64,000 nt of DNA, taken from the NCBI GenBank assembly GCA_034412795.1, contig DAOUMD010000180.1:1-64000 (forward strand), in the 5' to 3' direction. This DNA comes from JAUVPY01 sp034412795 (GTDB lineage: Bacteria; Chloroflexota; Anaerolineae; 4572-78; NAK82). Every line of letters starts with the position of its first letter. Position 1 is the stretch's first letter. The notes under the pieces were generated by a model. That model did not search any database, had not been told where the DNA came from, and saw only the letters and a list, made by a program, of their open reading frames with translations. Shown in pieces: positions 16,469-25,420 of this stretch. Made by a program: the position numbers and the translations under genes.

Positions 16469-17403
16469 TCGTACCTGATGCGCGGATCAATGATGGCGTA
16501 GGAGATGTCCACCGCCAGATTAACCAGCATATAGGCGATGGCGGTCAACAGCACCGCCCCTTGCACAACAGGTAAGTCTTTCCACACGATAGCGTCAACG
16601 ATGGTCCGGCCCAGCCCTGGCCGGGAAAACACCGTCTCGACGATGACAGTTCCGCCGAGTAGCATACCAAACTGCAAACCCAGCATAGTGACGACTGGAA
16701 TAAGTCCATTGCGCAAGGCATGGCGGACGACGATCACCTGTTCTCTCAGCCCTTTGGCGCGCGCACTGCGGATGTAATCTTGGTGCATCACTTCTAACAT
16801 ACTCGAACGCACCAAACGGGCCAGGGAACCAGACGCAGCAAAACCCAAGACAATTGCTGGTAGCACCAGATGCTTCAGACCGCCCTGCCCAGTGACGGGC
16901 AAGAGCGTCACTCCCCATCGCATGCTGATACCACTGACAGCATACATCAGGATCAGGGCTAACCAGAAACTCGGCATTGAGACACCAATAACTGACAAGG
17001 TCATAGAGGCACGGTCGAGCCACGAGTTATGATTTAGCGCCGCCAAGATACCCGTGCTGAACCCGATCACCAGAGCAACAACCAAGCCGCCAAGGGCCAG
17101 TTCGATGGAAGCCGGCAAATTCTCCCAAAGAACCTGGATTACAGGCCGACGCATAAAAATAGAATCGCCAAAATCACCCATCACTGCATTCTTCAAGAAA
17201 CGCACATACTGGACAGGCAGAGGGTCATCCAATCCCAACTGTTCCCTCAGCTTCTCGATGGATTCCGCATCCCCACCCGACTCCGCCAGGATGGCCGAGG
17301 CGGGATCGCCAGGCAACATGTACATGAATACGAAGACTAAAGTCAAAACGCCCCATAATACAGGGATCATGATTAGGAAGCGCTGCTGGATATAACGAAA
17401 CAT
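16465..17403 (-). CDS. dppB-like: Peptide/opine ABC transporter permease (DppB type)
   Basis: 312 residues, starting MFRYIQQRFLIMIPVLWGVL as DppB/OppB proteins do. It has six membrane segments, the LVFVFMYMLPGDPA region near residues 22-36, and the EAA-like loop YIRSARAKGLREQVIVVRHALRN cut across the ATPase contact. It overlaps dppC by four bases. The gene is complete; the substrate is unknown. Confidence 0.93.
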   Translation of the reverse strand: MFRYIQQRFLIMIPVLWGVLTLVFVFMYMLPGDPASAILAESGGDAESIEKLREQLGLDDPLPVQYVRFLKNAVMGDFGDSIFMRRPVIQVLWENLPASIELALGGLVVALVIGFSTGILAALNHNSWLDRASMTLSVIGVSMPSFWLALILMYAVSGISMRWGVTLLPVTGQGGLKHLVLPAIVLGFAASGSLARLVRSSMLEVMHQDYIRSARAKGLREQVIVVRHALRNGLIPVVTMLGLQFGMLLGGTVIVETVFSRPGLGRTIVDAIVWKDLPVVQGAVLLTAIAYMLVNLAVDISYAIIDPRIRYE

Positions 17404-17471
17404 CTATAGTCTCCATCCAGGCTGGATAGATGTGAACAGCTTGCGGAAGGTCGCCAGAATCATAGCCTCAA

Positions 17472-17517
17472 CGTATCTTCTCAATAATTTGGGGTAGGGG
17501 CTTTTTGAGAAGATACG
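17472..17517. repeat. Short inverted-repeat element, CGTATCTTCTCAA family (copy 1)
   Basis: CGTATCTTCTCAA (17472-17484) is exactly inverted at 17505-17517 with a 20-base GC-rich centre. The same arms enclose a longer centre at 32162-32254, so this is a mobile or proliferating family, not a gene-specific terminator. Confidence 0.7.
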
Positions 17518-17552
17518 CCTCAACGTTGATTCTCGCAAACGGTAGCCGTATT

Positions 17553-17582
17553 GGGGGCAGGAAGTGAAAACATCCTGCCCCC
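17553..17582 (-). other. Intercistronic hairpin after the binding-protein gene (peptide transporter)
   Basis: GGGGGCAGG (17553-17561) pairs with CCTGCCCCC (17574-17582). It sits just downstream of the SBP_bac_5 stop and upstream of dppB on the minus strand. It parallels hairpins after the other two binding-protein genes in this window, suggesting a 3' stabilising stem or partial terminator. Confidence 0.55.
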
Positions 17583-17618
17583 CACGAGGATTACGACTCA
17601 GTCCGCCTTGCCGTGGAT

Positions 17619-19343
17619 CTACTCTTCCACATACACGTCATAGAGCCACGGGAACCAGCCTTGCAGGCCGTACCGCAACCCCTTAACACTGGAGCTGGCA
17701 CCATTCAAATTGACATAGTCGCGGATGGGGATGATGAGAGCCTCTTCCATGATGCGTTGCTGTGCCTGGGCGTATAGCTCTGCCCTCTCCTCATCACTTG
17801 TGGCCCGGGTGCCTTGGTCCAGCCACTCGTCCAGTTCAGCATCCTGGTACCGGCTAAAAGAGGCAAATCCTTGTTCGATGTTTTTTGAATGGAAGTAACT
17901 GGATAGAATGTCAGGATCGCTGCTGCTGATAGCCATAGGGATCAGGTTGTGCTCGCTGTTACTTGCGGCTTCCAAGGCCGCAGGGTAGGAAAGGATCTCC
18001 GCTTGCACATCAACGCCAAGCTGGCGGTACAGGCCTTGCATAGCAGTGCCAACCTCAGGCATAGACCCCCAGCCCATGAGGACCGTGTCCAGAACCAGCT
18101 TCTGTCCATCCTTATCACGGACGCCGTCACCATCGGTGTCGACCCAGCCAGCTTCGTCCAGCAGGCTCTTGGCCATTTCCAGATCGTAGGGGTACATGCC
18201 CTCGATGCCATCGAAGTAGAACGGCGTCTTGTGGCCCAGGGGGCCGTTCGCTACGGGCGAGAAGCCGCGGAAAATGCCATTGACGATGGCCTCGCGGTCG
18301 CAGCCGTAGATCAGCGCCTCTCGGACGTTGAAATCGTCTGTGGGCGATTTTTCGGTGTTCATAAATATCTGCAATGACTGGCCCGGGATGTCCACTGGGT
18401 AGATGGCAAAGCGTGGGTCGGTCATCAGCCGGTTTGCATCGATGGGCGGGATCTCACCCATAATCTGAGCTTCACCCGACTCGAGCGCCGGGACGCGGGT
18501 GGCCGCATCCGGGTAGAAGCGGAACGTAATCTTGTCCAGGTGGGCCGGGCCCTGGTGCATCATGAACTCCGGCGCCCAGTTATAGTCTGGGTTCTTGACC
18601 AGGACGACGTGTTCTTTGGGCACGTATTCCTCGACCATGAATGGTCCCGTCCCAACCTGGTGCTCCTGGTACAGATCGACGCCCCACTCCTCTAGCGCCT
18701 TGGGTGAGGCCATAGCCAGGTAAACCTGGCTGACCGAGTCAAGGAAGGGAGCATACGGCTCCATCAAGTGGACTTTGACGGTGTACTCGTCTACGACTTC
18801 CGTATGGTCGTATGGCCCCATCATGTAGACGGCCTTGCGGGAGCCAATCTCAGGATCTACGATCCGTTCAAAATTGGTCTTGACGGCCTCGGCATTGAAC
18901 GGCTCGCCGTCGTGGAATTTGACGTCATCTCGCAGATAGAAGGTATAAACCTTGCCATCGTCGGAGATTTCCCAGCTCTCGGCGAGGCCAGGATAATAAT
19001 TACCCTCCTGATCACGCCAGACGAGAGGATCGTAGACGCTCGTCAAAAAGATACCCAGTTCAGACGATGCGTCACGATGCGGATCAATGCCTGAAACGAT
19101 AAGGGTCAGTCCGTACGTGATCTCCCCACCTTTCGGCGCCGGGGTGGCCGTTACGACCACCTCCTTTTCCACGATCTGTGGCGTGCCTTCGACGACGACG
19201 GTTTCCTTGACCGTTTCCTTCACAACTTGCGTGACGACTTTTTCCACTTCGACCACTTGAGGGGTAGGTGCGACACAACCAGCCACTACACCGACAAGCA
19301 GAACCAACACGCTCAATAGAGCCAGCGCAGAATAGCGTTTCAT
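17619..19343 (-). CDS. Peptide/opine-type ABC substrate-binding lipoprotein (SBP_bac_5)
   Basis: 574 residues. Lipoprotein signal MKRYSALALL..VVAGC with the lipid-modified Cys at residue 23. A Val/Lys/Glu/Thr-rich linker with repeats VEKVVTQVV, KETVKETV and VVVTATP follows, a strong habit of Chloroflexota binding proteins. The body is the Dpp/Opp fold (SWEISDDGKVYTFYLRDDVKFHDG near 105-128). GGAGG lies nine bases before the ATG. Family members bind peptides, but also opines, nickel, sugars and aminolevulinate, so the ligand cannot be named. It heads the dpp genes of the redox block and is expected to import that block's substrate. Confidence 0.93.
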   Translation of the reverse strand: MKRYSALALLSVLVLLVGVVAGCVAPTPQVVEVEKVVTQVVKETVKETVVVEGTPQIVEKEVVVTATPAPKGGEITYGLTLIVSGIDPHRDASSELGIFLTSVYDPLVWRDQEGNYYPGLAESWEISDDGKVYTFYLRDDVKFHDGEPFNAEAVKTNFERIVDPEIGSRKAVYMMGPYDHTEVVDEYTVKVHLMEPYAPFLDSVSQVYLAMASPKALEEWGVDLYQEHQVGTGPFMVEEYVPKEHVVLVKNPDYNWAPEFMMHQGPAHLDKITFRFYPDAATRVPALESGEAQIMGEIPPIDANRLMTDPRFAIYPVDIPGQSLQIFMNTEKSPTDDFNVREALIYGCDREAIVNGIFRGFSPVANGPLGHKTPFYFDGIEGMYPYDLEMAKSLLDEAGWVDTDGDGVRDKDGQKLVLDTVLMGWGSMPEVGTAMQGLYRQLGVDVQAEILSYPAALEAASNSEHNLIPMAISSSDPDILSSYFHSKNIEQGFASFSRYQDAELDEWLDQGTRATSDEERAELYAQAQQRIMEEALIIPIRDYVNLNGASSSVKGLRYGLQGWFPWLYDVYVEE

Positions 19344-19423
19344 GGTTGGGTTCCTCCTTTTGTTATGTGTATCTACAGTCTCGGATGGTCCGAAACCCCC
19401 GCAAAAAGTGCTTCCCTGTAACT

Positions 19424-19452
19424 ATTTTAAGCCCTTTTCACCTCCTTGTCGA
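19424..19452 (-). promoter_or_regulatory. Candidate promoter for the peptide transporter operon
   Basis: On the minus strand TCGACA (19447-19452) and TAAAAT (19424-19429) are separated by 17 bases, about 75 bases upstream of the binding-protein ATG. One mismatch in each hexamer. No operator-like palindrome was noticed nearby. Confidence 0.45.
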
Positions 19453-19631
19453 ACGTATCCGCGGGATTGAGCCGTATACTGCACATTGATCCCCTAATGA
19501 CGGAGGTTCGACTGTACCGTGACGTGGCAACCCCTGCGTGAGGACATTCAGCCATCGAGGGGGTCAACGTCTTTCCCGCAATTGCAGCAGTACAACTTCT
19601 GTTCTAAAATTTCACCTCCCTTCTCATTTGC

Positions 19632-19758
19632 GAGACTTTTCGGAAAGTGGTTGCTGCTGAACACTACAACGAATTTGGAATACAACGAATTGCCTGGCAA
19701 AGAAAAATAATTCGTTGATTTCTCAATTCGTTGTAGTGTGGCCCGACTTTCCGAGAAA
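19632..19758. mobile_element. MITE-like element with 10-bp flanking direct repeats
   Basis: The terminal arm GAGACTTTTCGGAAAGT (19632-19648) matches the inverted ACTTTCCGAGAAATCTC (19746-19762) at 15 of 17 positions. An inner 14-bp perfect pair CACTACAACGAATT (19662-19675)/AATTCGTTGTAGTG (19725-19738) makes a strong cruciform. TCTCATTTGC occurs on both flanks (19622-19631 and 19759-19768), as expected of a target duplication. The left 19 bases recur exactly at 53498-53516. It fills most of the 450-bp gap upstream of the peptide operon; the rest shows nothing recognisable. Confidence 0.7.
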
Positions 19759-19793
19759 TCTCATTTGCTCATGGCAGTGTCCTGACTGGAAGA

Positions 19794-20978
19794 CTATGAC
19801 TCTCCAGGCAGGGCCAATTGCTCCCAGATAATCTGCGTAATGTCCATAATCTTTAATCGGCTCTTGAGCTGATTCCGCGTTTGCTGAAATTGCATTAAAC
19901 AAGCCGGACAGGAAGACATCAACACGCTGGCGCCGGTGGCCTCTGCTTCCTGGAAGCGCTCGGTGCCCGCACAGTTGGAAATGTCAGCGAAGTCATAGCG
20001 GATCAGCCCACCGGCACCGCAGCAGTAGGCTTTGCCCCGGTTGCGAGGCATCTCGATGAGACCCACGCCCGGGATGTGGTTCAGTAAGACACGCGGCGCC
20101 TCGTAAACGCCCAGCCAGCGGCCCAGTGTGCAGGAATCGTGATAGGTGATAGTAATCTTGGGCGAAACCGGTTTGAATTTAACTTTGCCCTGCTCGGCCA
20201 GATAGGCAATCAGCTCCAAAATGTGCATCGGCTCAAAAGGCAAAGGCCTGCCCAGCACATCTGGTGCGTCGTGCTTAAACGTTTTGAGGCAGCCCGGACA
20301 GTTAAACACCACCCGCTTGACGCCCAAATCTACGTACTGTGAAATGGTGTGCCCCAGCGCATCACGTGCTTTGTCGAGCTCGCCCGCGGCCATGTACGGG
20401 TGCCCACAGCACCACTCGTCGCTGAGTAGCGTGTAATCCAAACCCAGCCGTTCCAGCGTACCCACGGTGTCTACCGCCATGTTCTGCCGCACGTAAGCCG
20501 ATGTACAGCCAACAAAGAAAGCAGTCTCAGCTTGCACATCCACCCGGCCCTGATCGCTCAGCCAGGCCAATCCTTCTTCGTGAGGGGCCTCGTAGACATT
20601 GTGGACCTCATCCAGGCCCATCTCGCCCTCCAGCCCCTTCTTGAATTTGGGGGGAATCATGCCCAGCCGGGCCAGATCCTCCTTCATAGCGGTGAACATG
20701 CCGGTGGTGTCCAGGTACTTGAAGCAGTCTTCAGCGCAAGCGCGACATTCCGTGCAGGCAAAGACCCGCTCGGCGATGTCCATGTCGTAGTCGATGACGC
20801 CATCCACCAGCGCTCGGGCAATGTTGTACTTGCCCCGCGCCGCGTATGACTCATACAGTCCCCCCTTGAAGGCCGGGCACTTGGCGGCCTGCCCCACGGT
20901 GGAGAAATCGAGGCACTGGCCGCAGCGGTTGCATTGATAAATGATATTCTTCAACTCGTCGATGCGACGTTCGCTCAT
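19794..20978 (-). CDS. GlcF/HdrB-like iron-sulfur oxidoreductase
   Basis: 394 residues from the ATG at 20978; a start further upstream would run into the preceding gene. Iron-sulfur motifs CNRCGQC...KCPAF and CTECRACAEDCF come first. Two CCG modules follow: GCTSAYVRQ..WCCGHP and HDSCTLGR..YCCGAGG. It is a paralogue of the protein at 13234-14511 but sits next to the FAD oxidase. It probably accepts electrons from that flavoprotein, as GlcF does from GlcD. Both lie in one minus-strand run. Confidence 0.9.
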   Translation of the reverse strand: MSERRIDELKNIIYQCNRCGQCLDFSTVGQAAKCPAFKGGLYESYAARGKYNIARALVDGVIDYDMDIAERVFACTECRACAEDCFKYLDTTGMFTAMKEDLARLGMIPPKFKKGLEGEMGLDEVHNVYEAPHEEGLAWLSDQGRVDVQAETAFFVGCTSAYVRQNMAVDTVGTLERLGLDYTLLSDEWCCGHPYMAAGELDKARDALGHTISQYVDLGVKRVVFNCPGCLKTFKHDAPDVLGRPLPFEPMHILELIAYLAEQGKVKFKPVSPKITITYHDSCTLGRWLGVYEAPRVLLNHIPGVGLIEMPRNRGKAYCCGAGGLIRYDFADISNCAGTERFQEAEATGASVLMSSCPACLMQFQQTRNQLKSRLKIMDITQIIWEQLALPGES

Positions 20979-21000
20979 TTCCAACGTTTCCCTCTCATCG

Positions 21001-22425
21001 CTAGACACGGTTGGCCTCCGGTTGCAGATACATAACACCCGGGTTGAGAATGAAGTTCGGGTCCAACGATCGCTTGAGATGTTTCATAAACTCGAACCCA
21101 GCTCCTAGCTTGGTCATGACTTCCGGTGAAATGGCCTGCAAAATTCCACCCGGCGACAAGTAGCGCCGGCAGAGTTCGTCGGTGTAACGGGAGCGGAGGG
21201 CCAGGCCGTACTGCCAAGCCTCAGCGTCCAGCTCGGGATACAGGGTGTCGATCCAGAGAAAGGCTGCATTGCTGGAGAAGTACACGTCATAGCATTTGAC
21301 GCGGATATCATACTTGGCAAACTCGTCGGCGTGCTCAATGGCATCGTTGCGTAGGTAGGCAATAGCGTCTTTGACCTTCTCCGTCGGCAGGAAACCGGCC
21401 ACCTCCGGGCACATAAACGGCCGGTTCCCGTAATAATGATCCGGCGGTGTGTTGCGCAGCCAGGAGTACATGTGCCCCTCCCAATACAGGCGGGTAGCGT
21501 TGCTGTCGAGCGGGTAGCCACTGAAGGACTCACACACCGCCTCGGCCACGCGCAGCCGCTCCTGCGCCGCCACCCGCGAGTCACGCACGATGATGTGTAA
21601 AAAGGCATCGTGATTTTCGTAATTCGCCGGTTTGGGGCCGCCGAAGATGCCCACCATATGAGTGGCGGCCTCCTGCCGCTGGATAGCATGCGCCGCGTCC
21701 ACAGCCTCTTCAAACCGGTCAAAGCCGTAGAATGCATACATCGCGACATCCGGCACACGCCGGATGCGGTAATAGACCTTGGTGATGACGCCAAACACGC
21801 CATACGAGCCGACGAAGAGACCGGTCAGATCAGGACCGTTGGCATAACGCTCAAAGTGGAGGTAACCGGCGGCTTCATTGGAGCCGCTGCCTGTATTGAT
21901 GATGGTGCCATCGGGCAGCACCACTTCCAAGCCGATCACGTGATTACCGGTCATACCGTATTCGGCCAAGGCATGCGGCACAGCGTTGTAGGCCACCGAG
22001 CCGCCGATGGAGCAGGAGAACATACCGCCTGGCCCCGGCACGGCCAGCTCCCAGCCACGCTTGTTCAACTCCACGTCAACTGAATGCCATACGGCACCAG
22101 GCTCTACAGCTACCACCTTATTGTCAAAATCCATATTGATGATTCTGTTCATCAAGTCCAAGGCCATCAGGATGCAGCCATCCTCAATACCCAGCCCGAT
22201 GAACGTGGTGGAACGCCCCCAGATAAAAACAGGTGTCCGGTGCTCGTTGGCGACTTTGAGAATACCCGCCACCTCCTCCGGTGTGGTAGGGCGAACCACG
22301 TAACCCGGCACACCGCCGGGGCTGGGTCCGGCATCGCGTGTGTAACAGATGCGATCCGGCAATTTTTCGGACACGCGATCGGGCGCACATACCTCAACCA
22401 ATCGCTCTAACAACTCGCTCATCAC
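21001..22425 (-). CDS. FAD-linked oxidase (GlcD / D-lactate dehydrogenase type)
   Basis: 474 residues. VAO/PCMH-type FAD domain in the first half, with VVRPTTPEEVAGILKVANEH and PVFIWGRSTTFIGLGI, the latter replacing the usual GGGT/S loop. PGPGGMFSCSIGGSVAYNA contacts the pyrophosphate, and the C-terminal FAD-oxidase_C domain ends LDPNFILNPGVMY. The family oxidises 2-hydroxyacids and related alcohols. The iron-sulfur partner is 22 bases downstream. The amidohydrolase upstream and the GcvT-fold gene suggest the real substrate is a nitrogen-containing or methylated compound, but this is inference. Confidence 0.88.
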   Translation of the reverse strand: MMSELLERLVEVCAPDRVSEKLPDRICYTRDAGPSPGGVPGYVVRPTTPEEVAGILKVANEHRTPVFIWGRSTTFIGLGIEDGCILMALDLMNRIINMDFDNKVVAVEPGAVWHSVDVELNKRGWELAVPGPGGMFSCSIGGSVAYNAVPHALAEYGMTGNHVIGLEVVLPDGTIINTGSGSNEAAGYLHFERYANGPDLTGLFVGSYGVFGVITKVYYRIRRVPDVAMYAFYGFDRFEEAVDAAHAIQRQEAATHMVGIFGGPKPANYENHDAFLHIIVRDSRVAAQERLRVAEAVCESFSGYPLDSNATRLYWEGHMYSWLRNTPPDHYYGNRPFMCPEVAGFLPTEKVKDAIAYLRNDAIEHADEFAKYDIRVKCYDVYFSSNAAFLWIDTLYPELDAEAWQYGLALRSRYTDELCRRYLSPGGILQAISPEVMTKLGAGFEFMKHLKRSLDPNFILNPGVMYLQPEANRV

Positions 22426-22473
22426 AGACCATCTCCTTTCGAGAGCATGCGGTATATACTCACCGTCGGACCA

Positions 22474-23901
22474 TCAGCTATCTTTCGGGTAAAGCTCGCT
22501 TTGCAGGCTGCGCTGGTACAGATTGGTGCCCCACTCCTGAGCCAAGTTCAAAATCTCTTCTTCGTCCATCGTAACCAGTTGGCGATCACGCATCACGACT
22601 CGGCCATTGATGATAGTGTCCTGGATGTCCTCTCCTTTGACGCAGTAGACCAAGCTGTTTATGATATCGTGGACGGGCACCAAGTGCGGCTTGCGCAGAT
22701 TCACGACCGCCAGATCAGCCAGGCGACCCGGGTCGATCGTGCCAGCGTCGATGCGGCAGGCCTTGGCTCCGTTCTCCGTGGCCATGCGAAATACGTCTGT
22801 CGCCGAGATGACCGCAGGGTCTTCCCTCACGACCTTCTGCAGCAGCGCTGCGCAACGCATTTCTTCGAACATGTCCAGCAGATCATTGGACGCGCTGCCA
22901 TCGTTCGCCAATGCCACCGGAATGCCCCGCCGTAACATTTCAGTCACCGGAGCGACTCCGCTGCCCAGCTTCATATTGCTTTTGGGGTTGTAGATCGCAA
23001 TGACATTGCGCTCTTGGAGAAGGTCAAGATCAGCTTCATCCATGTGGACGCAGTGCACAGCAGTCAGGCGGTCGTTCACCAGGCCGAAGCGATCGAGGTA
23101 GCGCAGTGGCGTGGTACCAGCCTCCTCAGCGGTGTAGTCTATCTCGTAGCGTGTTTCGGCCACGTGGATCTGCACGTCCACGCCGAGGCGGTCGCGCTGC
23201 TCTCGCGTCCATCGCAGAAGGTCGGAGCTGGCGAGGAAGGGTGTCGAGGGAGCAAGGATAATTTGTATGAGGGGGCTTTCGGGCGGGACGTTGTGCCAGC
23301 GATCAGCGTAGTCCAAAGCTGCACAGCGATCCATCTCTGACGAACGACGGAGCTTGTCCGGGATCCACTGGTCACGGAGCGTCACCGCCCCCACACCACG
23401 GAACCCGATATCAAGCCAGGCCTGGAACACAGCATCCATGGTCATGTCCATGTTGATGCAGCAGGTGGTGCCGGCCTTGATCATCTCCAGTGCGCCCACC
23501 AGCGACCAGGTGTAGCCCAGGCGCTCATCGTGGGCGTGCCAGTGATCGGTGTGTATAACGTCGGCGGCCGGGTAGAGCACCTGGTCGCACCACTCGACCA
23601 GGGGCACACCATCGTTCAGACCCTTGAGAAAATTCTGATACAGATGGGTGTGAGCGTTAACCAAGCCAGGAATCACGGCGCTATCGGTGGCGTCAATCAC
23701 ATCCCAGCCGGCTTGCGGCGCGTAGTGGCCCACACCAGCAATACGAGTGCCCTCGATAAGCACATCACAATCGCGCTCGACGCGATCGGCGGAACGCACA
23801 AGGTAAGCGGCGTTACGGATGAGAACTGTCAACGGCCTGGACGCCCCCACACTGAGGAAACCCAGCTTTCTCGCCAGAAAGGGATGATGGCCTACACTCA
23901 C
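22474..23901 (-). CDS. Metal-dependent amidohydrolase (ATZ/TRZ, SsnA-like)
   Basis: Up to 475 residues; the GTG at 23901 is weakly supported, and TTG at 23832 or GTG at 23850 may be the true start, just before the usual TVLIRNAAYLV opening. The amidohydrolase metal site is clear: PGLVNAHTHLYQ (HxH), HVAETRYE, AVHCVHMDEADL, and the late Asp in ALANDGSASNDLLDMFEE. Relatives deaminate or dechlorinate rings and hydrolyse cyclic amidines. It has its own promoter at 23964-23991. It would open or deaminate the imported compound before oxidation. Confidence 0.87.
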   Translation of the reverse strand: MSVGHHPFLARKLGFLSVGASRPLTVLIRNAAYLVRSADRVERDCDVLIEGTRIAGVGHYAPQAGWDVIDATDSAVIPGLVNAHTHLYQNFLKGLNDGVPLVEWCDQVLYPAADVIHTDHWHAHDERLGYTWSLVGALEMIKAGTTCCINMDMTMDAVFQAWLDIGFRGVGAVTLRDQWIPDKLRRSSEMDRCAALDYADRWHNVPPESPLIQIILAPSTPFLASSDLLRWTREQRDRLGVDVQIHVAETRYEIDYTAEEAGTTPLRYLDRFGLVNDRLTAVHCVHMDEADLDLLQERNVIAIYNPKSNMKLGSGVAPVTEMLRRGIPVALANDGSASNDLLDMFEEMRCAALLQKVVREDPAVISATDVFRMATENGAKACRIDAGTIDPGRLADLAVVNLRKPHLVPVHDIINSLVYCVKGEDIQDTIINGRVVMRDRQLVTMDEEEILNLAQEWGTNLYQRSLQSELYPKDS

Positions 23902-23963
23902 GACTATCCAAGTCTGTCCATCGCTCCTGAAAACTGGACTGTTTGTTCACTTCGCCACAAGTA

Positions 23964-23991
23964 ATTATACCACGACGATTGCTGTCGTCAA
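23964..23991 (-). promoter_or_regulatory. Sigma-70-type promoter for the amidohydrolase gene
   Basis: Minus strand TTGACG (23986-23991), 16-base spacer, perfect TATAAT (23964-23969), ending about 60 bases before the first possible start. It lies in the 135-bp gap behind the GcvT-fold gene, so the oxidase block can be transcribed separately from the gcvT-like gene. Confidence 0.6.
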
Positions 23992-24036
23992 GTATAACTT
24001 AACGATGTGTAATAAATTCAAACAGTTTCCGCTGGA

Positions 24037-25152
24037 CTAGACGCGCACTCGTGTGTGTTCTGGATCGTACATTGACCGCTGGCTCACCACAGCGCTATGC
24101 GTGATACCCTCTTTGTCCAGAATCTCAATATCGACACCGACTTGTGCAAGAGAGACAGGTACGTATCCCAGCGTAATAGCCTGGCCCACCGTATACCCAA
24201 AAGCGGCGCTTGTCGTCTGGCCTACCTGTTCGCCCCGTTTGAGAATGGCATCGCCGCTGGTCGGCACATAGCCGTCCTCAATGGCTATGGCCATTAACTT
24301 CTCCTTGAATCCGGCCTCCCTGCGGCGCATCAATGCCTCGCGCCCGATGAAATCGCCCTTGTCCAGCTTGACGGTCCAACCCAAGCCAACTTCGTAAGGT
24401 GTCCGGCCACCGGCAAAGTCAAAGCGCATAATATAACCCTTTTCGATGCGCAAACTGAACGCGGCGATCATCCCCACCAAAGCCAAGCCGTGTTTCTCGC
24501 CGGCTTCACTTAAAGCCCCCCAGAAGTCATGAGCGTGCTCTACGGGGATCAAGACTTCGTAGCCGAGTTCGCCGGTATAGCCAGTACGAGAGATCAACGC
24601 CCGCACACCAGCCACCCGCGCCGGTATCGCCCACATGTATTTTAGGCTATCCAGATCTGTATCGGTTAGTTCGCCCAGCAGCGCCCGGGACTTGGGACCT
24701 TGTAGCGCTAGCAGGCCCACGCCAGGGGAGGCGTCATGAACGTAGGCATTTTTCCCTTTGCTGTGCCATAGTAACAACTCGTACTCTGGGCGTACATCGG
24801 AAGCGTTGCTCCCCCAGGCTGTCATGAGCATATAATGCTCTGATCCGAGGCGGTAGACGGTGATGTCAGACACGATGTCGCCATCCTCATTGAGCATAGA
24901 GGTATATAGCACACGGTTGACGGGCATTTTGGAGGCATCGTTGACGATCACATTTTGCACCACTTCCAGGGCATCGCGGCCTTGGATTTCGAACTCGCCG
25001 GTAGTGGACCAGTCGAGCAGGCCCACCCGCTCGCGCACAGCCGTGTGTTCTCCTTCAGGAGTGGTGAAGACGTTTGGTACTTCCCAGCCTTGCACGTTGA
25101 CAAAGGTTGGGTTGTGGGCAGCAATCTCACTGAAAAATGGGGATCGTTTCAT
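24037..25152 (-). CDS. GcvT-fold aminomethyl/methyltransferase
   Basis: 371 residues from the ATG at 25152 (GAGAGGAA five bases upstream); a longer frame to 25275 lacks a ribosome site. It has the folate-binding GcvT domain (ALEVVQNVIVNDASKM, VGLLALQGPKSRALL, SRTGYTGELGYEVLIP) and the C-terminal beta-barrel with GYVPTSGDAIL. The family includes glycine-cleavage T-protein, DMSP demethylase, sarcosine/dimethylglycine oxidase domains and salvage demethylases. With a lipoyl H-protein about 11 kb downstream but no P-protein, it may move a methyl or aminomethyl group from the imported substrate to tetrahydrofolate. Confidence 0.88.
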   Translation of the reverse strand: MKRSPFFSEIAAHNPTFVNVQGWEVPNVFTTPEGEHTAVRERVGLLDWSTTGEFEIQGRDALEVVQNVIVNDASKMPVNRVLYTSMLNEDGDIVSDITVYRLGSEHYMLMTAWGSNASDVRPEYELLLWHSKGKNAYVHDASPGVGLLALQGPKSRALLGELTDTDLDSLKYMWAIPARVAGVRALISRTGYTGELGYEVLIPVEHAHDFWGALSEAGEKHGLALVGMIAAFSLRIEKGYIMRFDFAGGRTPYEVGLGWTVKLDKGDFIGREALMRRREAGFKEKLMAIAIEDGYVPTSGDAILKRGEQVGQTTSAAFGYTVGQAITLGYVPVSLAQVGVDIEILDKEGITHSAVVSQRSMYDPEHTRVRV

Positions 25153-25271
25153 GGATTTCCTCTCTGATTCTTCATCGTCGCAAGAGACTGTATGAGAAGT
25201 CGTATTTTGTAGCTCTGCATCCCTACTTTTGAGGGGTCTACGCAAAATAGTGGGGCCATTTGTGGAGCATA

Positions 25272-25351
25272 TCATCCTGAGTGACGTCAGGAGCGAAGGA
25301 TCTCATTTTCCCTTGTGAGACGAGATTCTTCGCCTATGGCTCAGAATGACA
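25272..25351. repeat. Inverted-repeat element, TCATCCTGAG..GAAGGATCTC family
   Basis: TCATCCTGAG and GAGCGAAGGATCTC at 25272-25304 face GAGATTCTTCGCC and GGCTCAGAATGACA at 25322-25351 in inverted form. It sits between the XRE regulator and the gcvT-like gene. A single arm recurs at 256-282. Such units are common small palindromes in many bacterial genomes. Confidence 0.6.
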
Positions 25352-25420
25352 TGACCTCTTTTGGCAGTCTGAATTGCTCATCTACCCCACTAATCTGCGT
25401 AGAGCCCTTTTGAGGAGATT

